Position numbers and translations under genes: made by a program. DNA of 64,000 nt from an uncultured Anaerolineales bacterium (GTDB lineage: Bacteria > Chloroflexota > Anaerolineae > Anaerolineales > Villigracilaceae), in contig CALGPL010000031.1 in the NCBI GenBank assembly GCA_937960595.1, positions 1 through 64,000 of the forward strand, written 5' to 3'. Under the pieces are notes generated by a model. It was not told the DNA's origin, searched no databases, and saw nothing but the letters and a program-made list of their open reading frames with translations. The first letter of the stretch is position 1. Each line of letters starts with the position of its first letter. Shown here piece after piece: positions 1-8,651 of the stretch.

Positions 1-975
1 AAAGTTGACCGCCGCCGGCGAGGGGGTCAGGTGATGGATGTCGAAACGGGCGATCATCTCGTCCAGGGTCATGAGATCATCCTCCGGCACGCCCCAGCCC
101 ATCAGGACGATCCAGTTCAGCACCCCTTCGGGGATGTAGCCCAAATCCTTCATGTCGGTGATGAAAATCGAGTGCCCGTCCTTGAGCGCCTCGGCTGCCT
201 CGCGCTTACTCATCTTGCCCTTGCCCGACGGTTTGAGGAAGACCGAGAGATGAACGAAGACCGGCTCCTGCCAGCCGAAGCCGCGCAATACATGGGCGTG
301 CAAAGGCAGAGACGGCAGCCATTCCGAGCCGCGAATCACGTGAGTGATTCCCATCAGGTGGTCGTCCACCATCGCCGCCAGATGATAGGTGGGCATGCCG
401 TCCGACTTGAGCAGGACCGAATCGTCGAGGGCGGCGTTCTCGGTCGTGATCGGCCCCCGCAGCAGGTCGGTGACGGTGATGCTGCCTTCCTTTGGCATCT
501 TGAAACGGATGACATATTTCTCGCCCGCCCGGACGCGCCGGCGGGCCTCGTCCGGGTCGAGGTCGCGGCAGGCGCCGTCGTAGCGCGGATTCTGTTTGTT
601 GGCCATTTGCTGTCGGCGCACCTGCTCCAGCCGTTCGGGGCTGCAAAAACAGGGGAAAGCATGGCCGCGCTCGACCAGTTGCCAGGCGTGTTCGTGGTAG
701 ATTTCACGCCGCTCGCTCTGGCGATAGGGACCGCAGGGGCCGCCGACATCCGGGCCTTCATCGTACTCGATCCCCAGCCAGCGCAGTCCTTCGATCAGTT
801 CTTCCTCGGCGCCGGGGACGAAGCGCTTGCGGTCGGTATCTTCGATGCGCAGGATGAAGGTCCCGCCGGTGCGACGGGCCAGCAGAAAAGGGTAAAGCGC
901 CGAACGGGCCGAGCCGAGATGCATGCGCCCGGTCGGGGAGGGGGCGAAACGGGTACGAACAGGGTTCAGGTCCAA
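1..975 (-). CDS. gltX: Glutamyl-tRNA synthetase, N-terminal part (runs off the left edge)
   Basis: Charges tRNA-Glu with glutamate in the cytoplasm (class I synthetase). Reading the minus strand from a TTG at 975 gives 325 uninterrupted codons to the window edge. The class I HIGH-type motif is H-L-G-S at residues 19-22, after an A-P-S-P-T-G-R stretch. The KMSKS loop reads K-M-S-K-R at 254-258. The TTG start is chosen because a GGAG Shine-Dalgarno lies 5 nt upstream and the conserved N-terminus begins just after it; no ATG lies close by. The C-terminal anticodon-binding part is outside the window. It follows rodA by about 10 nt and is probably co-transcribed with the shape and division genes. 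From this fragment a non-discriminating GluRS cannot be told from a discriminating one. Confidence 0.93.
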   Translation of the reverse strand, partial: MDLNPVRTRFAPSPTGRMHLGSARSALYPFLLARRTGGTFILRIEDTDRKRFVPGAEEELIEGLRWLGIEYDEGPDVGGPCGPYRQSERREIYHEHAWQLVERGHAFPCFCSPERLEQVRRQQMANKQNPRYDGACRDLDPDEARRRVRAGEKYVIRFKMPKEGSITVTDLLRGPITTENAALDDSVLLKSDGMPTYHLAAMVDDHLMGITHVIRGSEWLPSLPLHAHVLRGFGWQEPVFVHLSVFLKPSGKGKMSKREAAEALKDGHSIFITDMKDLGYIPEGVLNWIVLMGWGVPEDDLMTLDEMIARFDIHHLTPSPAAVNF

Positions 976-985
976 GGTTGCTCCG

Positions 986-2089
986 TCAGAAATCCAGGGG
1001 TTTGTGGCGCATGACCACGCTTTCGACCAGCCCCACGCCAATCATCAGCGAAAGCAGCCCGCTGCCGCCGTAACTGATGAACGGCAAAGGCAGGCCGGTG
1101 ACCGGAATCAGATTCAGGTTGACCGCGATGTTCACTGCCCCTTGAAAGAAAATGAGAACGGCTACACCATAAGCCAGAAAAACGCCAAAGGGATCGCGCG
1201 CCAGGCGGGCGGCGCGCAGGCAACGATAAACAATGAAGCCAAGCAGCACGATCACCAGCAAAGCGCCTACAAATCCAAATTCCTCGGCAATGACGGAAAA
1301 AATGAAATCGGTGTGGCGGACTTTCATGAAACGCAACTGCGTCTGCGTTCCATGGCCGTACCCCTTCCCTGCCAGGCCGCCAGAGCCGATGGCAATCAGG
1401 GCCTGCTGGACGTTGTAGGTGGCGCCGTAACTGGCATTCGGGTCGGGGAAAAGGAAATTATAGATGCGCGCCTGCTGGTAAGGCTCCATGAAAAAGAAAA
1501 AGGCCAGCACGAACAAGACAAAACCGAGAATCGCGATCACGATCATTTGCCGGATTTCGAGACCGGCAATCCAGGCCATGGCCGCCCAAATGACCATGAT
1601 GACGATCACGTTGCTCAGGTTGGGCTGAATGTAAATGAAACCGGCGACGACAGCCGCAATCAACAGACTCCCCAGCAGCCAGCGCCAGGAGCGCGGCCGG
1701 TCGATGGTGCGGGCAAAATAATAGGCCAGCGAGACGATGACCACGATCTTGGCCAATTCGGTCGGCTGGATGGACACCAGACCGGTTTCGATCCAGCGGG
1801 CGGCGCCAAAACGCTGGCCACCGACGAAGTACAACAACAGCAGGAAGAGCACCACCGCCAGATACATCCAACGAACCGCGCCCCCCCACAGACGGTAATC
1901 AATGGCCGCCACGACCAAAATCACCAGAAAACCCAAACTGGCCCAGGTAATCTGGCGCGAAGGCAGTTCGGCCAGGGTTTCGTTGCCGGCAATCGCCGAC
2001 CGGATCATGGCAACGCCAAAGATCATGGTCAGAACGACCACGCCCAGCAGCCAAAAATCAAAATGACGCCAGTTCTCGGTGCGAAACAT
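986..2089 (-). CDS. rodA: SEDS peptidoglycan glycosyltransferase RodA
   Basis: Polytopic SEDS-family membrane protein of 367 residues that polymerises lipid II glycan strands with PBP2 during cell elongation. About ten hydrophobic segments are visible. The C-terminal part has the family signature P-V-T-G-L-P-L-P-F-I-S-Y-G-G-S-G, and the catalytic-loop region around W-I-E-T-G-L-V-S-I-Q-P-T-E-L is conserved. The ATG at 2089 is preferred over the GTG at 2095 because GGGAG sits 5 nt before it. It lies 54 nt after minE in a run that also contains mreBCD and PBP2, which supports RodA over the division paralogue FtsW. FtsW remains the main alternative. Confidence 0.9.
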   Translation of the reverse strand: MFRTENWRHFDFWLLGVVVLTMIFGVAMIRSAIAGNETLAELPSRQITWASLGFLVILVVAAIDYRLWGGAVRWMYLAVVLFLLLLYFVGGQRFGAARWIETGLVSIQPTELAKIVVIVSLAYYFARTIDRPRSWRWLLGSLLIAAVVAGFIYIQPNLSNVIVIMVIWAAMAWIAGLEIRQMIVIAILGFVLFVLAFFFFMEPYQQARIYNFLFPDPNASYGATYNVQQALIAIGSGGLAGKGYGHGTQTQLRFMKVRHTDFIFSVIAEEFGFVGALLVIVLLGFIVYRCLRAARLARDPFGVFLAYGVAVLIFFQGAVNIAVNLNLIPVTGLPLPFISYGGSGLLSLMIGVGLVESVVMRHKPLDF

Positions 2090-2143
2090 TCTCACTCCCA
2101 GGACGGCAACCTGCCGCCGGGGAAACCATGCTCAAGGATGGGG

Positions 2144-2398
2144 TTAATAAGCCCGCCGGCGAGCGCTGCTCCGCAGGGGAATGTCGGCCACCAGCCGCTG
2201 GGAACGTCCCTCCTGGGCGACGCGAATGTCCACGGCCGCGGGTTCGATCTCCACATGACGGGAAATCGTGGCAATCAGATCGTCCTTGAGGGCATCCAGT
2301 TCGGCGGGGGTCAGATCGGTCCGGTCATGGATAAGGACCAGTTGCAAGCGTTCTTTGGCGCTGTTGGCGCTCCGACGACGTCCAAAGAGAGGGGCCAT
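2144..2398 (-). CDS. minE: Cell division topological specificity factor MinE
   Basis: An 84-residue MinE. It stimulates the MinD ATPase and drives MinCD away from midcell so that the Z ring forms centrally. The N-terminus has the anti-MinCD region (A-K-E-R-L-Q-L-V-L-I-H-D-R at about 15-27), followed by the topological specificity domain (D-L-I-A-T-I-S-R-H-V-E-I). The minD stop is one base upstream of its ATG, so the two are translationally coupled, sharing a GGGAGGAAATGACATG junction. A MinE implies oscillating or gradient-type Min control rather than the DivIVA-tethered MinCDJ type. Confidence 0.93.
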   Translation of the reverse strand: MAPLFGRRRSANSAKERLQLVLIHDRTDLTPAELDALKDDLIATISRHVEIEPAAVDIRVAQEGRSQRLVADIPLRSSARRRAY

Positions 2399-2399
2399 G

Positions 2400-3188
2400 T
2401 CATTTCCTCCCTGTAAAGAGGCGCTGCAAAAGGTTGGGGGCTTCGAAGTCCAGGAACGGAACCGTTTCTCCCAACAGACGGCGGGCAATGTTTTGAAAGG
2501 CCAGCCCGGCCCGGCTCTTGCCATCCAGGGCCAGCGGCGTGCCGCGGTTGGAAGCGACCAAGACGTTCTCGTCTTCGGGCACGATCCCGATCAACTCAAT
2601 GGCCAGCAGGTCGAGCACATCCTCCACCGAAAGCATGTCGCCGCGTTTGACCATGGCCGGGTTGATGCGGTTGATGATCAAGGAGGCCGGGCCCTTTTCC
2701 TCGGCGTCCAAAAGGCCCACCACCCGGTCGGCATCGCGCACGGCCGAGACCTCGGGATTGGTCATGACCAGGACTTTGTCGGCCGGGGCAATCGCGTTGC
2801 GGAAACCGCGTTCGATGCCGGCGGGCGAGTCGATCACGATCCAGTCACAATCGGGGCGCAACTCGTCGCACAGACGGACCATGTCGCTCGGCGAAACGGC
2901 GCTCTTGTCACGCGTCTGAGCGGCCGGGATCAGATAGAGTTCGGGCAGGCGCTTATCGTGGATCATGGCCTGGCGCAGGCGGCAGCGTCCCTCCACCACA
3001 TCGACCAGGTCATAGACGATACGGTTTTCCAGTCCCATTACCACATCGAGATTGCGCAGGCCGATGTCGCCATCGATGCAGACCACTTTCTGGCCGCGCG
3101 AGGCCAGGGCAACGGCAATATTGGCGACCGCGGTCGTCTTGCCGACGCCGCCCTTGCCTGAGGTAATCGTCACTACTTTTGCTGTCAT
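2400..3188 (-). CDS. minD: Septum site-determining ATPase MinD
   Basis: Membrane-associated ATPase of 262 residues that recruits MinC to the membrane to block FtsZ assembly. The deviant Walker A motif G-K-G-G-V-G-K-T is at residues 11-18 and the switch I region D-G-D-I-G-L-R-N-L-D follows at about 39-48. The last eleven residues (N-L-L-Q-R-L-F-T-G-R-K) form a typical amphipathic membrane-targeting helix. It lies between minC and minE and would be co-transcribed from the promoter upstream of minC. The length is normal for the family. Confidence 0.96.
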   Translation of the reverse strand: MTAKVVTITSGKGGVGKTTAVANIAVALASRGQKVVCIDGDIGLRNLDVVMGLENRIVYDLVDVVEGRCRLRQAMIHDKRLPELYLIPAAQTRDKSAVSPSDMVRLCDELRPDCDWIVIDSPAGIERGFRNAIAPADKVLVMTNPEVSAVRDADRVVGLLDAEEKGPASLIINRINPAMVKRGDMLSVEDVLDLLAIELIGIVPEDENVLVASNRGTPLALDGKSRAGLAFQNIARRLLGETVPFLDFEAPNLLQRLFTGRK

Positions 3189-3209
3189 GCCACCATCCTC
3201 GATGTCATC

Positions 3210-3878
3210 TCACTGCCAGGGTTCGGCCACCAGACGGCCTTCCTTCAAACAGGCGACCTCCGGCCCGGAATCGCTTTTCTTCTGAGGCGAAACGGCAATT
3301 TCGCCTGCAATCCGCAACTGGGTCGGCGCCAGTTCCAGGGCGCAGACGACCGCCTGCTCATCGCCCGCCGCCCCGGCGTGGACGACGCCCCGCAGCCTGC
3401 CCCAGACGATCACCGAACCGCCCGCGATCACCTCGCCGCCGGGATTGACGTCGCCGAACACCACCACCGGGCCGGGAAACTCGATGCGCATTCCAGAGCG
3501 GATCGTCTGCCTGACCCACAGGGCCATGTTCTCGGGCGGGAGTTCGGCGGGAGGAGGCTCGGCCGGCCGCGGCTTCGAGAGGCGGGTGGCCAGGCCGAGG
3601 TTCTGCGCCGTCTGCTCGGTGAGGGGAGATTCGCTCAACACCGCCCACAGAGCGAGGCCGCGCTCCGACAGGAGATCACGCAAAGAGGACAACTCGGCTA
3701 CACGCAAGGCATGTGTCCCCACATCCAACACCAGCCGCGCTCCCTGGAAGAAAGCCGGCTGCTCGTCAATGTGGCGGATGAGCAGGTCTTGCAATTCGGC
3801 CCAGGGCGCATCCCCCAGGGTCACAAGCAGCCCATCTCGCAGGCCTTTGATCTGGATCAGGGCGGAAGTCGCACTCAT
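3210..3878 (-). CDS. minC: Septum site-determining protein MinC
   Basis: FtsZ assembly inhibitor of 222 residues. The N-terminal MinC_N-like domain (about 1-105) is divergent. The C-terminal beta-helix domain (about 110-205) has the family pattern V-V-V-F-G-D-V-N-P-G-G-E-V-I-A-G-G, then V-W-G-R-L-R-G-V-V-H-A-G. It is the first gene of the minC-minD-minE set and has its own extended -10 (TGcTATAAT) ending 9 nt before the ATG. The transcript is therefore probably leaderless, and no Shine-Dalgarno is visible. Confidence 0.92.
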   Translation of the reverse strand: MSATSALIQIKGLRDGLLVTLGDAPWAELQDLLIRHIDEQPAFFQGARLVLDVGTHALRVAELSSLRDLLSERGLALWAVLSESPLTEQTAQNLGLATRLSKPRPAEPPPAELPPENMALWVRQTIRSGMRIEFPGPVVVFGDVNPGGEVIAGGSVIVWGRLRGVVHAGAAGDEQAVVCALELAPTQLRIAGEIAVSPQKKSDSGPEVACLKEGRLVAEPWQ

Positions 3879-3887
3879 GTTGCCGTG

Positions 3888-3896
3888 ATTATAGCA
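3888..3896 (-). promoter_or_regulatory. Extended -10 promoter of the minCDE-rodA unit
   Basis: Minus-strand TGcTATAAT with the -10 hexamer at 3888-3893, 9 nt before the minC ATG. No good -35 is present at 17 bp, consistent with extended -10 recognition. Transcription would begin 2-3 nt before the start codon or at it. Confidence 0.6.
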
Positions 3897-3935
3897 TGAA
3901 GTTCAAGGGGGAATTTGCGCGGCCGGACGGACAGC

Positions 3936-6110
3936 CTAAGGCGCGGCGCCCTCGGCAATGTCGATGGACTTGATCTCGAAATAGGCGTCCATCACCATAC
4001 GGACCACCGGCGCAGCCACCACGCCGCCCTCGCCGCCGTTGTACATGAAAGCGATGATGATGATCTCCGGGGTGTCGTAGGGGGCGTAGGCCAGCGTCCA
4101 CGAATGGGTCGGCCAGTTCCCGAAGGAGCAGCGATTCTGCGAAAGGGCCACATCGTCGCAATACTCGGCCGTGCCGGTCTTGCCTGCGACCGCAATCGGG
4201 TAGTTGCGGAAAGAGTAGTCGCGGTTGAGGGTGCCGAGCGGCTCGGTGACGGCCATCCGCATGCCGCGCTGGACGCTCTCCACAACCCAGGGTTCGACCG
4301 TCTTGAACAAGCCGGTGCTGGTGCAATAGCCGCTTTCGCACTCGAAATCCTCGATGACGGGATCGCGGGTGATATCCCAGCGGACGTTGGGGACGAAGGG
4401 CGAAATCTGATAACTGCCCTCTTCCAGCGGCCGGTCGGTGACGGTGTGGGCAACCGGATTCCAGAACAGGGTCAGGACATTGCCCTGACCGTCGCGGATC
4501 TCGCGGATGACCGTCGGCTGCATGAGGACGCCATCGTTGGCAATGGTGGCCCCAGAAAGCATGACCTGCAAGGGGGTAGCCAGCACATATCCCTGCCCCA
4601 CCGAGGCAATGTAGGTATCGCCGGTGGACCAGTTCTCGCCGCGGTTGATGCGTTTCCAGGTGGGATCGGGGATCAGGCCGCTCGCCTCGCCCGGCAATTC
4701 GATGCCCGAACGCCGGTCATAGCCCAGGCTGCGCGCGTATTGCTGCAGACGCCAGATCTCCAGGCCGTTGTCGATCTCGCCGGGGTAGCCACCGCCCAAT
4801 TTGTAGAAGCAGACGTTGCTCGAATAGGCAATGCAGTGCAGAAAGTCGATCCTGCCAAAGCCGGCCGGGTTTTGGTCGAAGATCCAGTCGCGGAAGGGGC
4901 GCACATTGCCGGGGTCGGTAGGGGAGAAACGCTCGGTCAGGAGGAGTTCACCGGGGGCGTCGATGATTTGGGTCAGAGTCACCACGCCCTCGTTCAGCGC
5001 GCCGGTGGCCGTAGAGAGTTTGAAGGTCGAGCCAGGCGGGTATTCCGCCGAGATGGCGGCGTTGTTCAGCGGGTGGCGGGGATCCTGCTCCAATTGGCGA
5101 TAGTAATATTCCGGAATGATGCGGGCCAGGCGGTTGTTCTCGTAGGTAGGATACTGGGCCATCGCCAGGATTTCGCCCGTCTGGGGATTCATCGCGATGA
5201 CGACGCCGCTCGAAATGCGGATGTACCCATAGTAATTATTCCAGGATTGGATTTCGGTCTCGAGGGCGGCCTGGGCGGCGGCCTGCAAACGGGTGTCGAT
5301 GGTCAAAACGACATTGTTGCCCGGCACCGGCGGGACGGGCGGCTCGAGGTTGCGCAGTTCCTGGCCGGCGACGTCCACCTCCACCACCCGCCGCCCCGGC
5401 GTCCCGATCAGCACTTCATCCATGGCCAGTTCGACGCCCGCATAGCCGACTTTGTCGCGGTCGGGGTCGAAGCCCTGGGCGCGGTAGGCCTCGGCAACGT
5501 TGGCCGGGATCGGCCCGAGGAAACCGATCAGGTTGGCAGTCAGGTAACCGGTCGGATAGTCGCGCACCGGCTCGATTTGAATGCCCACCCCCGGCCAATC
5601 CGCCGAGCGCTCGCGCACGATCATGGCAATTTCCTGACCGACATTGCACTGAATCTGAACCGGGTCATAGGGGGCGTTCGATTCGCCCAGGGCAACCCAC
5701 TGAGCAATCCCCGGTCCGGGCGTGCAGGCGCGCAGCAATTTGGCCTGCTCGATGCTCTCTTCGGTGAGCGGAAAGCCGGTCGGCATGCCGGTCAGCGCCG
5801 AGAGTTCGCGATAGACGCGTTCCACGTCGGCGGGATCGTCGGGCAGATAAGCCGGAGTGATTACGATGTTGTAGGAGGCAATGTTGCGCGCCAAGATGTA
5901 ACCGTTGCGGTCGTAGATGATGCCGCGTTGAGGCGGAACGCTGATCTCCTCGGTGCGGTTGTCCTCTGCCTGGAGAGTCCATTCCTCCCTTTCCACGAAT
6001 TGGAGGCGGGCCAGGCGCGAGGCAAAGACGGCAACGACTATCCCCATCAAGAGGTACACACTCAGGAAACGCCACAGGGGCAGCCCCGAAGCGTTCGCGG
6101 CGATTCTCAT
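3936..6110 (-). CDS. mrdA: Penicillin-binding protein 2 (elongation transpeptidase)
   Basis: Class B PBP of 724 residues that cross-links peptidoglycan in the elongasome with RodA and MreBCD. It has one N-terminal membrane anchor (about 14-30), a dimerisation/pedestal region, and a transpeptidase domain. The catalytic motifs are S361-T-F-K364, S430-S-N432 and K644-T-G. The start at 6110 overlaps the mreD stop by 4 nt (ATGA), which fixes it. A segment of about 60 residues at 540-600, with a Cys pair at 591 and 596, sits between the SxN and KTG motifs and is longer than in common PBP2s. mrdA normally sits next to rodA; here minCDE lies between them. Confidence 0.94.
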   Translation of the reverse strand: MRIAANASGLPLWRFLSVYLLMGIVVAVFASRLARLQFVEREEWTLQAEDNRTEEISVPPQRGIIYDRNGYILARNIASYNIVITPAYLPDDPADVERVYRELSALTGMPTGFPLTEESIEQAKLLRACTPGPGIAQWVALGESNAPYDPVQIQCNVGQEIAMIVRERSADWPGVGIQIEPVRDYPTGYLTANLIGFLGPIPANVAEAYRAQGFDPDRDKVGYAGVELAMDEVLIGTPGRRVVEVDVAGQELRNLEPPVPPVPGNNVVLTIDTRLQAAAQAALETEIQSWNNYYGYIRISSGVVIAMNPQTGEILAMAQYPTYENNRLARIIPEYYYRQLEQDPRHPLNNAAISAEYPPGSTFKLSTATGALNEGVVTLTQIIDAPGELLLTERFSPTDPGNVRPFRDWIFDQNPAGFGRIDFLHCIAYSSNVCFYKLGGGYPGEIDNGLEIWRLQQYARSLGYDRRSGIELPGEASGLIPDPTWKRINRGENWSTGDTYIASVGQGYVLATPLQVMLSGATIANDGVLMQPTVIREIRDGQGNVLTLFWNPVAHTVTDRPLEEGSYQISPFVPNVRWDITRDPVIEDFECESGYCTSTGLFKTVEPWVVESVQRGMRMAVTEPLGTLNRDYSFRNYPIAVAGKTGTAEYCDDVALSQNRCSFGNWPTHSWTLAYAPYDTPEIIIIAFMYNGGEGGVVAAPVVRMVMDAYFEIKSIDIAEGAAP

Positions 6111-6610
6111 GCCTCCACCTCCGGCGGATAGATCCAGACGGACAGATCGCGAAGGAGGGGATAGATCAGCAGCCCGATGAACAGATTGAGGAACATACTC
6201 GGCAGGGTAATCAAGTTGAACGAATCGCCCAACGGCAAGGGATCGCCGGAGAGGCGCAAGGTCACAAAAGAGAGGGCGTGCATCAAAAGCGTGCCTGCCA
6301 GCGTGACCAGGAGCATGACCAGCAGGGGCGCCTGCCAGACCCGGCGGCGCAGCGCCTGCGCCAGGCCAACGACCCCCAGATACCCCAGCAGGGGCACGTA
6401 CCAGGAGAGGCCGGAGACGTATCCAACCAGCAGACCCGCCAGCAGGCCCCAGACCCACGCCCAACGAACGCGTTCCTGCAAACTCCAGGCAATCAAAACG
6501 AGCAGCAGGAGATCGGCGCTGCCATACAACAGGTTGAGGCGGCTGAAAACTGCCAGTTGCAGCATCAACGCCAGGCCGAGCAGAGGGAGTGAAATCACGA
6601 TTTCCCACAT
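6107..6610 (-). CDS. mreD: Rod shape-determining membrane protein MreD
   Basis: Hydrophobic protein of 167 residues with about five membrane-spanning segments, typical of MreD in length and topology. MreD links MreC and the PBP2-RodA synthase. It is identified mainly by position, between mreC (gap of 4 nt) and mrdA (4-nt ATGA overlap), because MreD sequences are poorly conserved. The ATG at 6610 is the only plausible start after the mreC stop. Confidence 0.88.
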   Translation of the reverse strand: MWEIVISLPLLGLALMLQLAVFSRLNLLYGSADLLLLVLIAWSLQERVRWAWVWGLLAGLLVGYVSGLSWYVPLLGYLGVVGLAQALRRRVWQAPLLVMLLVTLAGTLLMHALSFVTLRLSGDPLPLGDSFNLITLPSMFLNLFIGLLIYPLLRDLSVWIYPPEVEA

Positions 6611-6614
6611 AAGA

Positions 6615-7460
6615 TCAGGGCGTCGAGCCCGGCAGGAGCGGAGTAATGTTGACGGGGCGGAAATCGGTAATCACCAGCACATACTGCAAACGGCTGAAAT
6701 CCACCGTCGGTTGGATGACAGCCTGCTGGAACAGTTCGTAGTCCAACTTGCGGACATTCAGCACCTGGCCGACGAGCAGATTCGGCGGGAAGCCTCCGCC
6801 CAGCCCCGAAGTCAGAACCAGATCGCCGATCTCAACATTGGCGTCTTGCGGAATCATCTCCAGAGAAAGTTCGCCGGTGATCGAACCGAGCAAAATGGCC
6901 TCGGTGTTCGACCGCTGCAGACGGACGTTGACCTGCGAGGCCGGATCGGTAATCAGCCGGACGCGAGCCGCCTCGGACGTGACCGCCTCCACCCGCCCCA
7001 CCAGGCCCTGTTCGGTCACCACCGGCATGCCAGGCCGGATGCCGAGGTTCGAGCCGGCGTCGATGATCACATAATGCAGGAACGGACTCGGATCGCGGCC
7101 GATGACATTGGCGCCCAGATACTCGTTTTCGGGGTTGGTGCGGGCAAAATCCACCAGCGCCGCCAGGACCTGGGCCTCGCTCACCTGTTGCTCCAATTGA
7201 ATCACCCGTCCCTGCAGGCGGGCGACTTCCGCCCGCAGTTCGGCATTTTCACGGCGAAGAGAGACCACCTCACGCGGCACCGTCAGAAAGTCAACCAGCG
7301 CCAGGTAGCGCAGCGACAACCAGGCCTGGGCATCGACGAACGCCCCGCTGAGACGCGTCGCGGCGGCATTGAAGTAGCCGCCCAACGCCATCAGCACCAG
7401 GCCAACGGCAATCAGGATGATTATGAACGTTTGCAGAGAACGGGGGGTAAACTTTTTCAT
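6615..7460 (-). CDS. mreC: Rod shape-determining protein MreC
   Basis: Periplasmic scaffold of 281 residues for the elongasome. It has an N-terminal transmembrane helix (about 12-30), a coiled coil (about 62-95, rich in Glu, Leu and Arg) and a beta-rich C-terminal MreC domain. That domain carries the typical stretches N-V-I-G-R-D-P-S-P-F, G-I-R-P-G-M-P-V-V and D-L-V-L-T-S-G-L-G-G. It follows mreB by about 40 nt. Confidence 0.93.
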   Translation of the reverse strand: MKKFTPRSLQTFIIILIAVGLVLMALGGYFNAAATRLSGAFVDAQAWLSLRYLALVDFLTVPREVVSLRRENAELRAEVARLQGRVIQLEQQVSEAQVLAALVDFARTNPENEYLGANVIGRDPSPFLHYVIIDAGSNLGIRPGMPVVTEQGLVGRVEAVTSEAARVRLITDPASQVNVRLQRSNTEAILLGSITGELSLEMIPQDANVEIGDLVLTSGLGGGFPPNLLVGQVLNVRKLDYELFQQAVIQPTVDFSRLQYVLVITDFRPVNITPLLPGSTP

Positions 7461-7499
7461 AGGATGACAGAGAGGCCGTGCCGGCCCCCGGCGGCACGT

Positions 7500-8567
7500 C
7501 TAGTTGTGCCGCGTACTGCCGCGTTCCAGGCCGACCAGATAATTCTTCAGACCCTCGAAGTCTTCTAAGATCATGCCCGTGCCGCGCACCACGCAGGTCA
7601 GCGGATCTTCTGCCACCCAAACTCGCAAATTGAGTTCATCGCTCAGTCGGTCTGCCAGGCCTTGCAAGAGAGCGCCGCCGCCCGCCAGGCAAATCCCGAT
7701 ATCCATCAAGTCGGCGACGATTTCCGGCGGCACCTCGTCCAGGGCGTCTTTGATCGTATCCACAATGACCTGAACCGAACTCGACAGCGCCTCGCGCACT
7801 TCGACCGAAGAAATCTCCACCGATTCGGGCAGGCCGTTGATCAGATTGCGACCGCGCACCTCGATCGTCTTTTCGACCGGCATGGGAAAGGCCGATCCAA
7901 TACTCCATTTGACTTGTTCGGCCACGCGCTCGCCGATCAGCACATTGTACTTTTCGCGCACGTACTTGACGATGTCCTGATCCATCTCGTCGCCCGCGAC
8001 GCGCAGCGAGCGGGAGACCACCACGCCGCCCATGGACATGACCGCCACCTCGGTCGTACCGCCGCCGATGTCCACGATCATGCTGCCGCGCGTCTCGTTG
8101 ATCGGCAGGCCGGCCCCCAGGGCGGCCGCAATCGGCTCCTCGACCAGGTGCGCCTGCCGGGCGCCGGCCGAGATGGCCGCGTCATAGACGGCGCGTTTTT
8201 CCACCTCGGTCACCCCCGAGGGGATGCCGATCACCACCCGCGGCCGGGGAAGAGGCACCACCGTTTGCTCATGAACCTTGCCGATGAAATATTCGAGCAT
8301 GTACTCGGTGATCTCGAACTCCGAAATGACCCCATCCCGCAAAGGGCGGATGACGACAATCGAACCGGAAGTGCGGCCTACCATTTCCCTGGCCTCCAAA
8401 CCCACCTTCAAGGGGTCGCGTGTCCGTTTGTCGATTGCAACCCAGGACGGCTCGTTAATGACAATGCCTCGTCCGCGCACATGGACGAGTGTATTGGCCG
8501 TCCCCAGGTCGATCCCGATATCCAGGGAAAGCAGACCCAGAAGCCAGTTCAAAGGATTGAAAGCCAA
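7500..8567 (-). CDS. mreB: Actin-like cytoskeletal protein MreB
   Basis: Membrane-associated bacterial actin of 355 residues that orients peptidoglycan synthesis. The phosphate-1 motif D-I-G-L-D-L-G-T-A-N-T is at about 16-26, the phosphate-2 motif I-V-D-I-G-G-G-T-T-E-V-A is near 165, and the adenosine motif C-L-A-G-G-G-A-L-L is near 295. The N-terminus carries a short amphipathic hydrophobic stretch. The start is TTG at 8567, with GAGGAG about 10 nt upstream. It is the first gene of the shape operon and has its own extended -10. Confidence 0.95.
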   Translation of the reverse strand: MAFNPLNWLLGLLSLDIGIDLGTANTLVHVRGRGIVINEPSWVAIDKRTRDPLKVGLEAREMVGRTSGSIVVIRPLRDGVISEFEITEYMLEYFIGKVHEQTVVPLPRPRVVIGIPSGVTEVEKRAVYDAAISAGARQAHLVEEPIAAALGAGLPINETRGSMIVDIGGGTTEVAVMSMGGVVVSRSLRVAGDEMDQDIVKYVREKYNVLIGERVAEQVKWSIGSAFPMPVEKTIEVRGRNLINGLPESVEISSVEVREALSSSVQVIVDTIKDALDEVPPEIVADLMDIGICLAGGGALLQGLADRLSDELNLRVWVAEDPLTCVVRGTGMILEDFEGLKNYLVGLERGSTRHN

Positions 8568-8602
8568 GCGACGATGCTCCTCGAGAGAATGTGATGAAAA
8601 TA

Positions 8603-8611
8603 ATTATACCA
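8603..8611 (-). promoter_or_regulatory. Extended -10 promoter of the mre operon
   Basis: Minus-strand TGgTATAAT with the hexamer at 8603-8608, about 35 nt before the mreB TTG. This leaves room for a short leader with the visible GAGGAG ribosome site. The -35 is not obvious. Confidence 0.55.
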
Positions 8612-8651
8612 TGAGGCCCAAAAGGGCATTCGTGAAACGCTTAACGAGAAT

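Noticed and set aside
3915-6131. Long plus-strand open frame opposite mrdA and similar ones opposite other genes (for example 8673-11492, 13331-15718, 923-2416)
   Set aside because: They lack any recognisable domain, are rich in Arg, His, Gln and Asp, and mirror the codon pattern of confidently identified genes on the other strand. High GC makes such shadow frames common.
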